A DNA stretch of 64,000 nucleotides from Eucalyptus grandis (Eukaryota; Streptophyta; Magnoliopsida; Myrtales; Myrtaceae), in the NCBI RefSeq assembly GCF_016545825.1, contig NC_052620.1:13640001-13704000 (forward strand). Direction: 5' to 3'. A program made the position numbers and the translations under genes. Shown piece after piece: positions 12,313 to 25,010 of the stretch (position 1 is its first letter; every line of letters begins with the position of its first letter). The notes beneath the pieces are model-generated. The model did no database searches and was not told the origin of the DNA. It saw only the letters and a program-made list of their open reading frames with translations.

Positions 12313-12830
12313 GCCTTGTGACCCTCGACGAACTCGCGACGGTCAACCCTCGGACCTGGGACCTCCCAAGCAGCCACGATCTCTCCTCAGATCTTGGCTT
12401 CGAGTGTCGGCCCAACCTTAAGCGAGGGCCACCGAGGTCCTGCGACCTCACGCGAGGCGAGGGGTCCCTGTTGGCTTCAATGCCAGCACCGGCTTGAAAG
12501 TAAGCAGTCCATTCCCTCCGCATGTTGGCATCCTTGGACAGAGACATGGTGTCGCAACAAGAAACACAATCGTCCTGAGAGCACCGCTACAAGGCCCACC
12601 CCACGTCACCTCCAACTGATCTATCAGCTCCATTGCCTTTACCCACATCGGGGAAACTATGTTTGATCAGACAAGGGGAGGGAGAGAGAGAGCAACTTCA
12701 CAACCTTGGGTGCTTCACTGATAGTTCCAACGGGCAATGCAGATTGTAAGGCATCCCAACAAGTGAGCTGATCATCTAATTCACCTGTCACTTGCAACAT
12801 CAAAATGCTATGCTGTTTGAAGAGTATGGA

Positions 12831-13155
12831 GATGATATGATTGGATAAACCAACAAGTTAGGCCGAGAATTGTTAAAGCTCGAAAACTGTCCCTATGACC
12901 TGCTCGAGTAAGTTAATTAATTCAACGTGGCAAATTTAGAAACAGACATTCTTGGTGACTGAACACTAGAATCAAGTGCTGCACTGTTAAAAGATCGAGA
13001 TCACTTCTATGAAAAGGAAATCAAACATTCTTGATGATCGAACACTTGATGATTTGATAGGATAAACCCCCAAGTTAGGCTAAGAATTGTAAAAGCTCGA
13101 AAGCTGTCACTATAATCTACTCGAGTAAGTTATACTAATTCAACGAGCCAAATTT
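12831..13155. repeat. Direct tandem repeat, period about 217 bases
   Basis: The phrase GATGAT-TGAT-GGATAAAC followed by CAAGTTAGGC, then AAAGCTCGAAA and CTCGAGTAAGTTA starts at about 12,831 and again at about 13,048. The second copy stops near 13,165. The unit has no coding potential. Confidence 0.7.
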
Positions 13156-13159
13156 AGAA

Positions 13160-13890
13160 ACAGATGTTCTTTATTATTTTATTTTTTTATAAATCAATTT
13201 TCAATTTTCAATTTTTTTCCTTTTCTTTTTTTCCTTTTCCATGGCCTTTTCTTTTTCTTTCTTTCTTTCTCTTTTCTTCTTCTTCTTCCTTGGCCTTGGC
13301 TAGTCATTGCTCTGCGATGGCTAACGACTTACCATTGGCGAGCTCCAACCTTGCCCTAGGCCGGCAAGGCTCAAGCTTGCTAGATTATGACGAGGTTGAG
13401 CCTTGCCTAATCAAGTGACACCTGAGCTCGTCGGCCTTGGGTGAGCTTGGCTTCGCTAGATTAGACAAGGCGGAGCCTCACCACAATATAGCGAAGCTCA
13501 ATCTAGCCGCAATCTGATGAGCTCGAGCCTTGCCAGCCCGGGGCGAGGCCAGAGCTCATCAATGGCCAATTGTCATCTACCAGCCTCTGGCCAAGGCCAA
13601 GAAATAAGAAGAAAAAAAGAAAGAAAATAAAAAATATTAAAAATCAATTTTTAAAAAAGAAAACATTAAAATAAAAGAAAATTGTTTTTGAATAAAGAAA
13701 GTGAAGTAGAAGAAATTATGGAAAATGTTTTCCACTTTTTGAAAAGTGGACAACATTTTCCCACTTTAAGGTATTTTTTTCCAATAACTAAAAACATTTT
13801 CTTTAAACAGTTCATTTTCCATGAAATGAACGTCGGAAAATTTGAAAAATATTTTCTTGAAAGTTATTTTGCGTAAAATGAATAGAACCT
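13160..13890. repeat. Element with AT-rich arms and GC-rich core
   Basis: The architecture matches the elements at 9.8 and 14.6 kb: a T/C-rich left arm, a core (13,300-13,600) of GAGCTC/GCCTTG-type words, and an A-rich right arm with a short hairpin at about 13,720-13,762 (GAAAATGTTTTCC paired with GGACAACATTTTCC). Ends and target duplication were not resolved. Confidence 0.5.
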
Positions 13891-14592
13891 TAATTTTTGA
13901 GGCCTAAGATTAGGTTTTTGGTTTTATTTGCTTCCAAAGTTGAGTTGATTGAATATCTTTGGCGATTTTATGCTCATTTTTTTGTTGATATTATGCTTAT
14001 CTTAATTGATCGGAAATCTACTTAATCTCCAGCTCGTAGAAGTAAAGTGTTCTCCCACACTTTATTTGGGTCTCTAATTGACCCACCAAAAACTGGTTAG
14101 CGACGATTGCAAAATAAATTGATCTTGCATATTAAGAGTTTGAACCTAAGTAACAAATTAGTATGGGTTTGAAAGAGTCCAAGCTAGGTGTCGAAGTAGT
14201 ATTTATTAGCCAAACCTAAGGTGATTAACCATTAGGGAGGTTGCGACAAAGACCAAGGAAGGCAACACTGTTGATTGTGTTGAAATCAACAAGCAAACGG
14301 CACTTGATTATCCACTATTAAAAACCACAAAATTCAAGTAATAAATCATCAATTTTCTCCTTTATGATATAAAGGAAGAAAGCCATGTTTGTTAAAATAT
14401 TTTTATTTTGACCACCTTTTGGATAGCCCGAATTTACTCTCTATTAACTTTCATACTTCTTCAAAGGTTGACTCAGTAATGTTTGGATGGAGTGAACCTT
14501 GTCCTATTGGAATAATACCAATTTCTTGAATTAGAAACAAAGATTCGATTTGGGCAAAATCAATAGCCAAATATGCCATCTATGGAGGCTAA

Positions 14593-15181
14593 GGGCCTCT
14601 TTCATAATGGGAAAATTCTTTGGCTATTTATGTTCTATTGTTTCTAGAAACAAAAATAAAATAGAAATCTATTTGGTAACATTAGCTAATTTTTCTACTC
14701 CCAAGAATAAATTTGGAACAGAATCAAGAAGTCGAAAAAAATTACTTCTTTATTCCCGGGACCAATTCTAGAATCAAGCTATTTTCTCTTTTTTCTTCTT
14801 CTTCTTTCTCCTCTAGTTGATTGCCGAGCTTGGCGATGGTTGGCAATCGGCTAGAGATGAGGTTTGATGACCTCGTTGGCGGCTAGGTGAGGCTCCCCAG
14901 GGTTGGCAAGGTTGTCGATTCACATCTAGTTGGTTGCCGACCATCGTCAAGGCATGGCGACCTACTAGAGGAGGAAGAAGAGAAGGAAAAAAAGAAAAGA
15001 AAAGAAAGAAAAATCTCATAAAATTATTAAAAATTAAAAGGAACTCTATGTTGCAAAGAAAAGTCAAGGGTTGTACCAAACGTTTTCCAATGCTTGCTTT
15101 GAAACTTCTCCAGGAACAAAATCAGAAAAAAAATTTGAGTAGAAATTATTCTCAAGAACAAAATGGCTACCGAATATAGCT
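14593..15181. mobile_element. GC-core DNA element with TAA target duplication
   Basis: Flanked by TAA at 14,590-14,592 and 15,182-15,184. The arms are AT-rich and partly complementary (words such as TTCTACTC/GAGTAGAA and GAACAAAAT/ATTTTGTTC type), the core (14,815-14,965) is GC-rich. A 3-base TWA duplication is typical of the PIF/Harbinger superfamily, but the terminal repeats are weak, so the assignment is tentative. Confidence 0.5.
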
Positions 15182-15624
15182 TAAGAGTCAAAATACTCTT
15201 TCCCAACACGTGATCTCTCTCTCTATCTCTCTCCGTCCCCTTAAACAATATTTATGTACAAAGATTGTATAAAGACTTTTTAACAGAAGATAACTTTTCA
15301 ACCCCTTCGAAAACTAAATTCTCGATCCACATTGTATTTGTGATTTTGAAGCATAATTACCACTGCCCCAAAATAAAATGAGTCATAAGTAAACAAAAAT
15401 TTGTTTGGCTTTTTTTTACCCTTGTATGACATAATGCCGGTAGTTTCTTGAAGAGTCAACAATATCAAATATGGAGGTCATGGGAGATCTAATGTCTACA
15501 ATCTAACCAAAGCTCTTTACCAAGTTAGCTCACATAACATGTCGACTAAAACCGATTCTGTTGACCATATTATTATAATTGTTACGGGGTAGCACGAAGT
15601 TCAATATAGGGCGTATATAGATAA

Positions 15625-16654
15625 GGGGAAATTGTCAAAAAGTTCTAAACCTATTGCATTTTTATCATTTTAATCTTAACTTTTCAATTTTGCCAATTGA
15701 ATACTAAACATTTTCACTTTTTGCCAATTGAGTCAATCTGCTAATTTTGACCGAAAATCGCTAACGTGAATGCCAGCGGTGCAATGTAGACTGTCAGCGC
15801 TAATGTTGACAATTTTTAATAATATATATATATTTTAATTTTTGTTATTTTTATGATTTTTTTGTCTTTTTCTTTTCTTTTCTTTTTTTGCTTCTTCTTT
15901 TTCCTTTTGCTGAGGGCTAGCCCATTGGCCCAATCGGCCATGTTAGGCGGATTGGCCTTGCCTGTGCTCGCCTCGCCTTGTCCTGGCCAAACTTGTCGAA
16001 GGTCGGCCTCCCAAGGCTAGGTCAGCCTTGCCGAGCGTCGGCCGCGAAGGCAATGACAGGTGAGGCCGACCCTCGCTAGGCCTCGCCTAGGCGGGCAAGT
16101 CCTAGCGAGGGCTCTATCAGTAGGTCCAGCAAGGCTGGCCATCGCCCAGGCTAAGGTGGCCTCGCTGAGCATTGCCTATGTTGGGTGATGACCAGCAAGG
16201 CTCCCCTGGCCTAAGCAAGGTTGGCGTTGCTTGGCCTGGGCAAGGTTGACCCTCGCCGGGTCTCGCCTGGAAGAAGGTTCTACCCACCGAGGCTCACCCG
16301 ACCATGCCTCGCCTATGGCGGGAGAGGCCGCCGGCTCGGCATGGCTGGTGGCTGACCACTAATAAAAGCAAGAAGAAGAAGCAAAATAAAAAGAAATTAA
16401 AAAAAAAAAAATAGAAAAAAAAATAAGAGAAAATAATAAAAATTCAAAAATATTATTAAAATTTGTCCACGTTAGCACTAGCAATCTTACATGGCACCAT
16501 CGACTTCCATGTTAGCAATTTCCAGCTAAAATTGGCTGGATTGATTCAATTGATAAAATGTGAAAAGATTTAGAATTGAATTAGCAAAATTGAAAGGTTT
16601 ATAACTGGATTGGCAAAAATGCATTAGGTTTAGGATTTTTTGGACAATTTTTCT
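15625..16654. mobile_element. Non-autonomous Mutator-like (MULE) element
   Basis: Long imperfect terminal inverted repeats: the left end GGGGAAATTGTCAAAAAG is followed by a TAAACCTATTGCATTTTT phrase, mirrored on the right by AAATGCATTAGGTTTAGG and GGACAATTTTTCT. The element is flanked by an exact 9-base duplication TATAGATAA (15,616-15,624 and 16,655-16,663), as expected for Mutator-like elements. Inner arms carry AATTGAGTCAAT/ATTGATTCAATT words; the core (15,900-16,360) is GC-rich. No transposase. Related copies lie at 23,186-23,407 and 55,217-56,100. Confidence 0.85.
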
Positions 16655-16663
16655 TATAGATAA

Positions 16664-18223
16664 GGTATTGAGATGAAAAATCTAATAGCCATCTAATATC
16701 TTTTGTCTTTACTAGGTTTCTCCATCACTATATGGCGATGCTTGTCCCTGATTTTTTTACATATTGGACAGTTAGTTTGAAGCCTTTTGATTGATTCTCC
16801 CAACGAATTTGGACTTTCCAATACTGATGTTGGAACTTACTAAAACTATGTTTGGCTAATGTTGTGGACTAAAAAATCATTCTTATAGGGTCATGGCTAC
16901 CATGATGGATGTTACAACATACTATCTCCAGGTTGATAGGGGAGTAAGTCCCGATTATCGATTCAAGCATGCTTCCTTTAATGGTGAAGCTATGATGTCA
17001 ATAGGCTCAAGTTGCAGGGCCATTTCCAGAGTAATGTCTTCAATTTGGATCGTTTCTACATTGATGTATTTACTAATATATAGAAATAATGCGATAAAAT
17101 GTCATTTTACTAATGGTGTTTGTTTTGACAAACGAGGAGTTGTTGAAAGCACCACTACTTTTTCTTGACCGTGTTTAGAATAGAAAATGGATACAACCTC
17201 TGGCCAACAAACTTCATTTTTGACTTGAGGACTTGTATTTTTTTCAGTCTACACATCATGTTTCGGTTCGAAGTATAACTTTTACGATACCCCGAATGGG
17301 GTTCACGTTAATGAAAAGTCGTCAGTGACGGAAAAAGACAAATTGACAAGTTCTGTATTGACTTCTATCTGGCCAGAGACTCCGCTTGTTATGATTTTGA
17401 TTTTATAAGCAGATGATGACTGAAGGCTGCAAGCCAATAACTGATTCGGTGTCCTGCATTTAATATACTTGAACAACTTGACCTGTATGGAAGAGTCCTT
17501 CACGTCACATGCTAAGATTCTACGATGTTTCTAGACGGCTCTCATTTGGGTATCCCATGGGAAATTGCGAAAATTTTTGACTAATAATAGCCATTCTCAA
17601 CTAATTCTGAAGGAAATTGTTCAGATTTTATGCTTATTTAACTCATTATTTCATCAGAAAATGAGTCTTGAAACAAATTTTCCAACGTGTACCGGATTCA
17701 AGTTTGTTTTTCCTCGTTGACTGATTTTGATATTTTAAGTAGCCATCTTTGGTTGAGAATAATATGAGAGAACATCCCCATGTTCACATTGTTTTATCAA
17801 GATGTGAATATTTATGTTTTCTTTGCAGCTTTAACTTTGGCTGCATCGGTCAAGTGCATTCACATATCAGATTTGATTTCTTTTCTTATTTATTTTATTA
17901 ATACTTTTGAAAAAACTAATAACCACCTGTGCTTTGTCTGTTACTTACACATAATATATATTGGAAGATTCTAGCCTAACTATCCTCTTGAGAATGAGGA
18001 AAGTCCTCAATAATTTCATACAAAATTCCATTTTTTCAGACATGCTGCGTCCCATGAAAATCATTTCATCTTTATTTTTTAAAGATGACATCAACAGCAG
18101 AAACTTTGGCTCCATTCACAAGTCCTTGTATAAAAGAGGAGATCCATGAGAGCAGAAAACAACTATCTACTTCAACCACGTAAAGATACTTCTCTGCTTT
18201 AGATTTGTACACGGCAAAGAATC
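16664..18223. other. Upstream region of the ankyrin gene
   Basis: No gene is recognised. A short ORF at 16,893-17,168 has no known domain. The last few hundred bases should hold the promoter and 5' leader of the ankyrin gene; no decisive TATA box could be picked out in this AT-rich DNA. Confidence 0.4.
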
Positions 18224-21200
18224 ATGGGCACCCAACACTCTTCAATTTTGAAATCAGCGCCAGGTATGTTCCATTCTATCCTTTGTTGTTCTGATTTGAT
18301 CCAGGTATGTTTGACCACCGAATACATCTAATTGATTCATCTTCTTGGGTCCACGGTTTTAAAATCTAATGTTATAAACTCGTATCCTATATCAATTGTT
18401 ACATATAAATTAATAGTATTAATTGAGATCAACGACAATGAGAAATAAAAACTCACTAAATTTCACATGGTCCAAGACATAAAGGTTAGAAAGTCCCACA
18501 AAACTAATTCATGATTCCTATCTTGGAAAAAAAAAAAAAACACATGATCTTCTTTAAGTTCAATGTTAATTTTCTTTTTTATAGAAAAAGTTCACCATCT
18601 AAGTTTAATTCAGAAATTTCAATGCAATGGATGAGCCTGATACTAGTCATTTGTCAATGATCTAAAGCATACAAAGTGTAATTAATTTGTCTAAGGTTAT
18701 TTATGCTCATTTCTTTTTTATGTGACAAAGAGATTCACATAGTGATTAGTCCAGAAGGCATGGCAACTAATAAAGCTTCCCAAGACAATCGCGGACCAGC
18801 AGGTTTGTCACTTTGAACTTTTAATTTGTGTTCTTAGTAAATCTTGTATTTCATGCATTTGAACTTTTTTAATCGGAATAGATTTCACGGCATACGGATG
18901 TTTATATGTGAATTCAAATATAATCTTTTCATAATTTTTGAAATCTAAAAAAATCTTGAATTATAACTGAGATAGCCCAAGAATAATTCATTTTACTTCC
19001 AAAGAGTAAATGAATGCAACATAGAAGAAGAAATGCCGAGTAAACAGTAAACGCGCATAATGTATTATTACTCGAAGTCATGTTGATGATGATACAATTG
19101 CTTTTTCGCAATTCTAGTTTCATTATTTAAAGCACTCAGTGACCAGTTGATTAAATTAATTTCCGAAAAAATTTCTCTCATCAGAGAGTTTTGTCCAAAT
19201 AATCACCTCGTGAGGACTGATCATTTTCTAGGTTTACTCAATAAGCTAATTGAATTTGCAGCTGATTATCCTACAAAGCAGTTTCATCAAAAGCAGAGGG
19301 CAAAATAAATGAGTTACGAATATTTAGTTACTGCTTATCACTAAGAGGCTGCATTAGACAAATGCTTTGGAGACATGATTCTCCAACTAGTCAATTTACT
19401 TTAGTGATCCCAAAAAGAAATCATGTAATGTTGTTCTAAGCCAAAACTAACTTATCAGTAGAAATGGTTATCACTATTATGACGGTGTAAAGATAATATT
19501 GTTGAAGAAAGCTCACTAACAAGCACAGTTTCTAAGATCCATGGATGGCGGAATCTTCTTACCACAAAAACAAAACATATACATATAGATATTTGTGTGT
19601 GTGTGTGTGTGTGTGTGTAGATTTTGTAAGAAAAATTACTTCTGTTATTTTTACGAACCGTGTCAATCAATAAATTTAAGTGATATAATTCCAAGTAATG
19701 CATCGGTACGATAATATTAAGAATGCTAACAAGCTGGTATCCTATATCAATTGTAACTTATAAATTAATGATATTGATTATTGAAAACATATGATTAAGT
19801 CGATTCATTTATTTTTATCTATGTATAGTTAAGGTATAATTATTACTTGAAATCGTAGAGATAGACAAAATTTTGTATAGGCTTAATTTACGAATGATGT
19901 CACAGAATGACAATGAGGAATAAAAACTCGCTAAGAAACACATTGTCCAAGTTGTGAAAGTGAGAAGGTCCCACAAAACTAATTCATCTGATATAATAGC
20001 TATCTCCGGGGGAAAAACTCATGAATTTCATTAAGTTTAAGGGTAAATTATTTATGATTTTTTTTACCATCTAAGTATAATTAAGAAAATTTCATCTATA
20101 GATGATCCAAAAGCTTATAGACTCTAATTTATGTTCATTAAAATAAATAAAATTCCATGTATAGATGATCCAAAAGCATACAGACTGTAATTTATGTTCA
20201 TTCTCTTTTCGGTAACAAAGAGATTCACGAAGAATGGAGTTTAGAAGGCAAGCAAGTTGATCAAGCTTCCCAAAATGGTCACCTTTCAACTCAAGGTTTG
20301 TCACTTTGAACTTTTAATTTTCATTTTCCGTAAATCTGGTGCTTCGTGCATTTTGACTTCTTTTAATTTGAAACATTTTAAATTTCACAGCATACAGATG
20401 TCAATAATTTTAAATTTCACAGCATACAGATGTCAATATATAAATTCAAATATAATATTTTCATTATTTTGAACTCTCTTGAATTACAATTGCGACTAGT
20501 TTTTGACTTCCGAAGAGTGAAGGAGCGCGCTCATCGGAAAAGCTATGTTGATTAAGCAGTAAACACGCAAAATGTCTTACTCATAGTCAAATCTCCTAAT
20601 TTGGTATGACTTGGCTCCACAAGTTACCTTATAGTTGCTCATTACAATTGATTTTTCCGATCCTAGTTTCATTACTTACAAGCACTCAAGGACCAGTTCA
20701 TTAGAATTAATTACCAGAAAAATTTCTCTTATTATAGAGTTTTGTTGAAATAATCACCTCGTGAGGAATACTTATTTTCTATGTTTACGTGATATGCAAA
20801 TGAATTTGCAGCTGATTCTTCACCCAAGCAATTTCATGAAGAGCAGGGGACAAAACAAATGGGTTCTCAATAGTTAGTTACTTATCATCAGGAAACTAAT
20901 GAACTATTGCGTTGGGGCATGTTCCGTTATAATTACTGCATGACTAAGTCAATTCATCTGGGTTCATTTATGTATGGATCTCTTATATTTATTATGCGAA
21001 ATTGTGGAGAGATAAATTTTTGTATAGACTTAATTAATGAATTAGATCGCGGATAACATCAATGACAGTGAGAAAAAGAAAAACTCACTAAAAGATACAT
21101 TGTCCAAGATCTAGAAGGTAGAAGGTCCCACCAAACTAATTCATGAAGCATTACCCATCTCGAAAGAGTACTCATGATCTTCGTTAGGTTTAATGTTAAA

Positions 21201-24200
21201 GTATACATATATGTATAAATATTTTGTTTAAAAGTCCACCATTTAATTTTAATACAAAAAGTGCCATGCAATGAATGAGCCTCATACTAGTCATGTGTAA
21301 ATAATCTAAAGCATACACAGGAGTATTGATTTTTCTGTGATATTTATGTTCGTTTTTCTTTTAGGTAATGAAGAGATTCGTGAAGAGGGGAGTTCAAATG
21401 GCACAGCAACTGATAAACCTTCCCAAGAAGGTCGTATCCCAACTAAAGGTTTGTTACTTCGAATTTTTAATTTTCATTTTCCATAAATTTTGTGTTTCAT
21501 GTATTTTGACTTTTTTTTAATTCGAAACATTTTAGATTTCACAAAATACAAATGCTGTTATATAAATACAAATATAGTCTTTTCAAAATTTTAAGATCTG
21601 AATAATATATTGAATTATAATTGAGAATACCCCAAAACAAATATGTTCTTACTTTCAAAGAGCATACGAGTGCCCTCACAAGAAAGTATGTTGAGTAAAC
21701 AACGGCCCCTTCCCCTGCATTTGCGTTTCATTGGAACTTCGAGTATGTGGCTACACTTGACCTAAACAACAAGAAGTGAGAAAGCCTGAGGATTTTTAAT
21801 ATGCAATTTTGGCAGTCAAGACATCAGTGAAGGTCAATGAAAAATATCGACCGCTGTTTGAAGCCGCATTGAAAGGTGATTGGAAAGCTGTCGAGGAAAT
21901 CCTTAATAAAGATTGTGAAGCAATCACGGCCGAAGTTATGACCGTAGAAGATAAGCACATTACCGTGCTCGATGTAGCGGTTATGGCAGCACAAGATCAA
22001 TTGGTCAAGAACCTAGTCAATCGCTTTTCTCTAGATCACGAAGATTTCATTTTGAAAAGTGCCCTCTACAATGCTGCTCGGAGAGGAAGAATAAAGATGG
22101 TGAAGGCATTAGTAGACAAAGTTGATGCGGAACCTGAAAGTGTAGCCCATGCTCTTTCATATGCTATTTCAGATGCTCCTATGCATAAGGAGGTTATCTG
22201 GTACCTAGCCAGGCATGTAAAATCTGCCCCAGATTATGATACCATGAGCAGCCTTATTATGGCTGGCCATTTTGGTAAGATTTCTTACTCACTTATCTTA
22301 TCTCATTTTCTTCACTATTTACTTGAATTAATTGTTTTGTTCTTGCATCCCAAAAGACATAATCTTATATTTGGCTCAACGATACCCCGGCTTAGCGACA
22401 GACAGTAGCCCGTTGAGAGACTTTGCAATTACAAAGTCTTACTTCCGTAGTGGAGCTAGACTCAGTTTTTGGGAAAAAACTATCTACAAATGTAAGTACT
22501 TCTTGAGCTTCTTTTGTTAGCTATGTACAATTCAAGCAACTCTATCCACATGGTGTTCACTCTATCCGTTTCCATTTTAAGGTATCCCTCCACGCACGGT
22601 CGATACATCATTTGACAACTTCAAAGACATGAAGATGGCTCAAGGTATTTTTGTTAATCTGCTTAATGGATGGACAAACACAACAACAAAATATTATTTA
22701 GGGACCTTATTGACAAACAACACGTTTGTGTACAAATTAATATTTCATTAATGATGTATGACAAAATTGATATCCAAAAAAATTAAGGGACAAGGACTAC
22801 ACCTTTGTATTCAAATTAATATTTAAATAATGATGTATGACAAAATTGATATTTAATACAACATTTTTAGAGTTAATCGAGAAGTCTGAATGTCAAATTG
22901 CTAAGTCAAATTTTAGGGAACTCAAGCTGTGGAATTCGTGTCATAAAAGGTTGACTGATCCATGTTGTTCTCTAACATATTCAAGGATTATTAAATTTAA
23001 TTACATATGTGATTTCAATTTCATAAGTGTGGTGTGGATCTCTTTCTTGGTCATCAATTTTTAGTTTGCTGACATGATTCTTCTTTCCTCTCATAGAGTT
23101 TTCACCGGCACTTAGGTGTTTCAAGACATCACTCCGGAACCTTGCCACAAAACCAGGTACACAAAATTGTCATGGCATTTACAAAGGGAAAATTGGCTAA
23201 AAAGTCGTAAACCTATTATACGACGGCCAATTCAGCTTCAAATCTTTCAATTTTGCCCATTTTGATCCTAAAATATTTTAATGATTTGCGAAAGGATCAC
23301 AATGATGAATTGTTAAAGGATTTATGACTACATTGGAAAAATTGAATAGTTTAAAATTGAATTGACCACCATATAATAGGTTTAAGGACTTTTGGACAAT
23401 TATCCCTATTTACCAAAAAAAAAAGGACCTTATTTCATCCATGGGTAGAGATCTCTTTATTCAAAGTGTAAATCGATATTTTTAGTATATTTTTTTGAGA
23501 TCATAGTTATCAATATGCACTGACTCTCGTTTCATATATTAAGATCCCATTCAATGCATTTCCATTTAAATTCTAAACGACATGCATCCATGAGATGAAT
23601 TAGTAGAAATTCTCGCTTGAAAATAGAAATATTGATCCACTGCTAAATCTACCCATTTTTCAAACAAACAAAAAAGAACTGTTATTTTCCTCATGACATT
23701 GTGTGCGTTCTTCGATAGAACCATATGTTCCCTGGTACATGCATTTTGATTTTCAAGCCAGATGAAGTTTATCCATGATTTTCTTCTATACTACTATATG
23801 AACATAAGAACGTAGTGCAAATGTAAAAGCCTCTTTAATCTTTTGACTCTTCATCATGGGGAAGAGTGCTTATCTTATGTTACATGCAGTCACTTTTATC
23901 AAACGGATTGGAGAAGCGAAGTTGAGGCACAAATGCTCACTTGAGTTTGCAAATCTAGCTCTTGCTGAGATTAAGTCTCGGAGGAAAACTCATGAAATAG
24001 TCGAGTTTTTATCGACTTCAGACATTGTCCTTGACGCTGCATCTTGTGGAATCTCAGAAATTGTGAACTTATGTCTTAAGCATTTTCCAGAGTTGATGTG
24101 GGAAAGAAATTTCACAGAAAGACTGATGAAAGAAGTTGTGAAGGGACGGCATGTTGAGTTGTTTAGACTAGTGAACGCACACAAAAGAATTCCGAAATTG

Positions 24201-25010
24201 AGCGAAGATGTTTATACGAACTGCGCCCTGATGGAAGCAGTAGTAGCAATGTCACCAAGTTGTGAGTACCCAGATGTTTTTGGAGCAGCTTTTCTTATGC
24301 AAAGAGAACTTCAGTGGTATAAGGTCGGTTCACCTTATTCACCACCATTTTTTCTCTTTAATTTATAGGTACATTGATAGGCATATTTTATTTTTCTCCA
24401 GGTAGTCGAAGATAGGAGCTCTCCTTTAAAAAGTCTGAAGTTGCTAGAAGATGAAAAAACATACCGGGAAGGCTTTGTTGATAAATGCCAAGATTTGCTC
24501 AAAGAGGCAAAGCAATGGATGAAGGATACATCATCATCTTGTAGTCTAGTTGCGACTCTCATTATTACAGTAGCTTTCGCTGCAGCTTTTACTGTACTTG
24601 GAGGCAACGATAACAATACGGGGATCCCGATCTTTTTCAAGAAGAACTCATTCATGGTATTCGCAGTTGCAGATGCTCTCGCTCTCTTCTCCTCTCTTAA
24701 TGCCACCTTGATTTTCTTAGCTATCCTAACTTCACGCTATCCAATCGAAGATTTCCTCCACTCACTACCGAAAAAAATTATATTGGGCCTCACTTTTCTC
24801 TTCCTTTCTTTGGCCTTCATGCTGGTGGCCTTTAGTGCTGCTCTGACAATTGTCCTAAGCGAACGATGGAAGTGGATTTACATTCCCATTACTTTGCTGG
24901 CTATCTTCCCAGTTGTGTCGTTCACAATCCTACAACTTCCCTTGTATGTTGAAATGGTTGAATCCACCCTTTGGCCTCGACTTTACCGTCCCATGAAAAT
25001 TTGGAAATGA
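18224..25010 (+). CDS. Ankyrin-repeat protein with C-terminal PGG membrane domain (ITN1/ACD6-type)
   Basis: Exons read from splice signals and phase: 18224-18263 (ATG), 18731-18802, 20221-20295, 21365-21448, 21816-22274, 22357-22491, 22582-22644, 23097-23156, 23890-24323, 24402-25010 (TGA). Used together they give 2,031 bases, 676 residues, frame intact. Exon 21,816 encodes degenerate ankyrin repeats (PLFEAALKGDW, YNAARRGRIKMVKALV). Exon 23,890 is the linker typical of the family (ASCGISEIVNLCLKHFPEL, GRHVELFRLV, AFLMQRELQWYK). The last exon is the PGG domain: SLVATLIITVAFAAAFTV then LGG (usually PGG) and further hydrophobic segments, about four membrane spans in all. Family members act at plasma or endomembranes in salt, ABA and defence signalling; the exact role here is not known. 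Exons two to four are tandem copies, so the mature mRNA may contain one, two or all of them. A MULE-derived MITE sits in the intron at 23,157-23,889. Confidence 0.85.
18431..21815 (+). repeat. Tandem triplication of an intron-exon-intron unit in the ankyrin gene
   Basis: Three direct copies start near 18,431, 19,905 and 21,059 (spacings about 1.47 and 1.15 kb). Each opens with a CAATGA-AATGAGRAA..AAAACTC phrase and GTCCCAC-AAACTAATTCATG, then has an exon beginning with or just before AGATTC, then GTTTGT-ACTT and CATTTTGACTT-type intron sequence. Unit 2 also contains small internal duplications at about 20,090-20,205 (about 65 bases twice) and 20,365-20,440 (about 31 bases twice). Confidence 0.88.
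19594..19618. repeat. (TG)n microsatellite
   Basis: Twelve TG units inside an intron of the ankyrin gene, in tandem unit 1. Confidence 0.95.
23186..23407. mobile_element. MULE-derived MITE in an ankyrin-gene intron
   Basis: A 222-base deletion derivative of the 15.6 kb element family. The left end GGGAAAATTGGCTAAAAAG plus TAAACCTATTAT and the right end ATAATAGGTTTAAGGAC plus GGACAATTATCCCT are inverted repeats of one another. Flanks are ATTTACAAA (23,177-23,185) and ATTTACCAA (23,408-23,416), a 9-base duplication with one mismatch. The GC core is absent. Confidence 0.8.
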
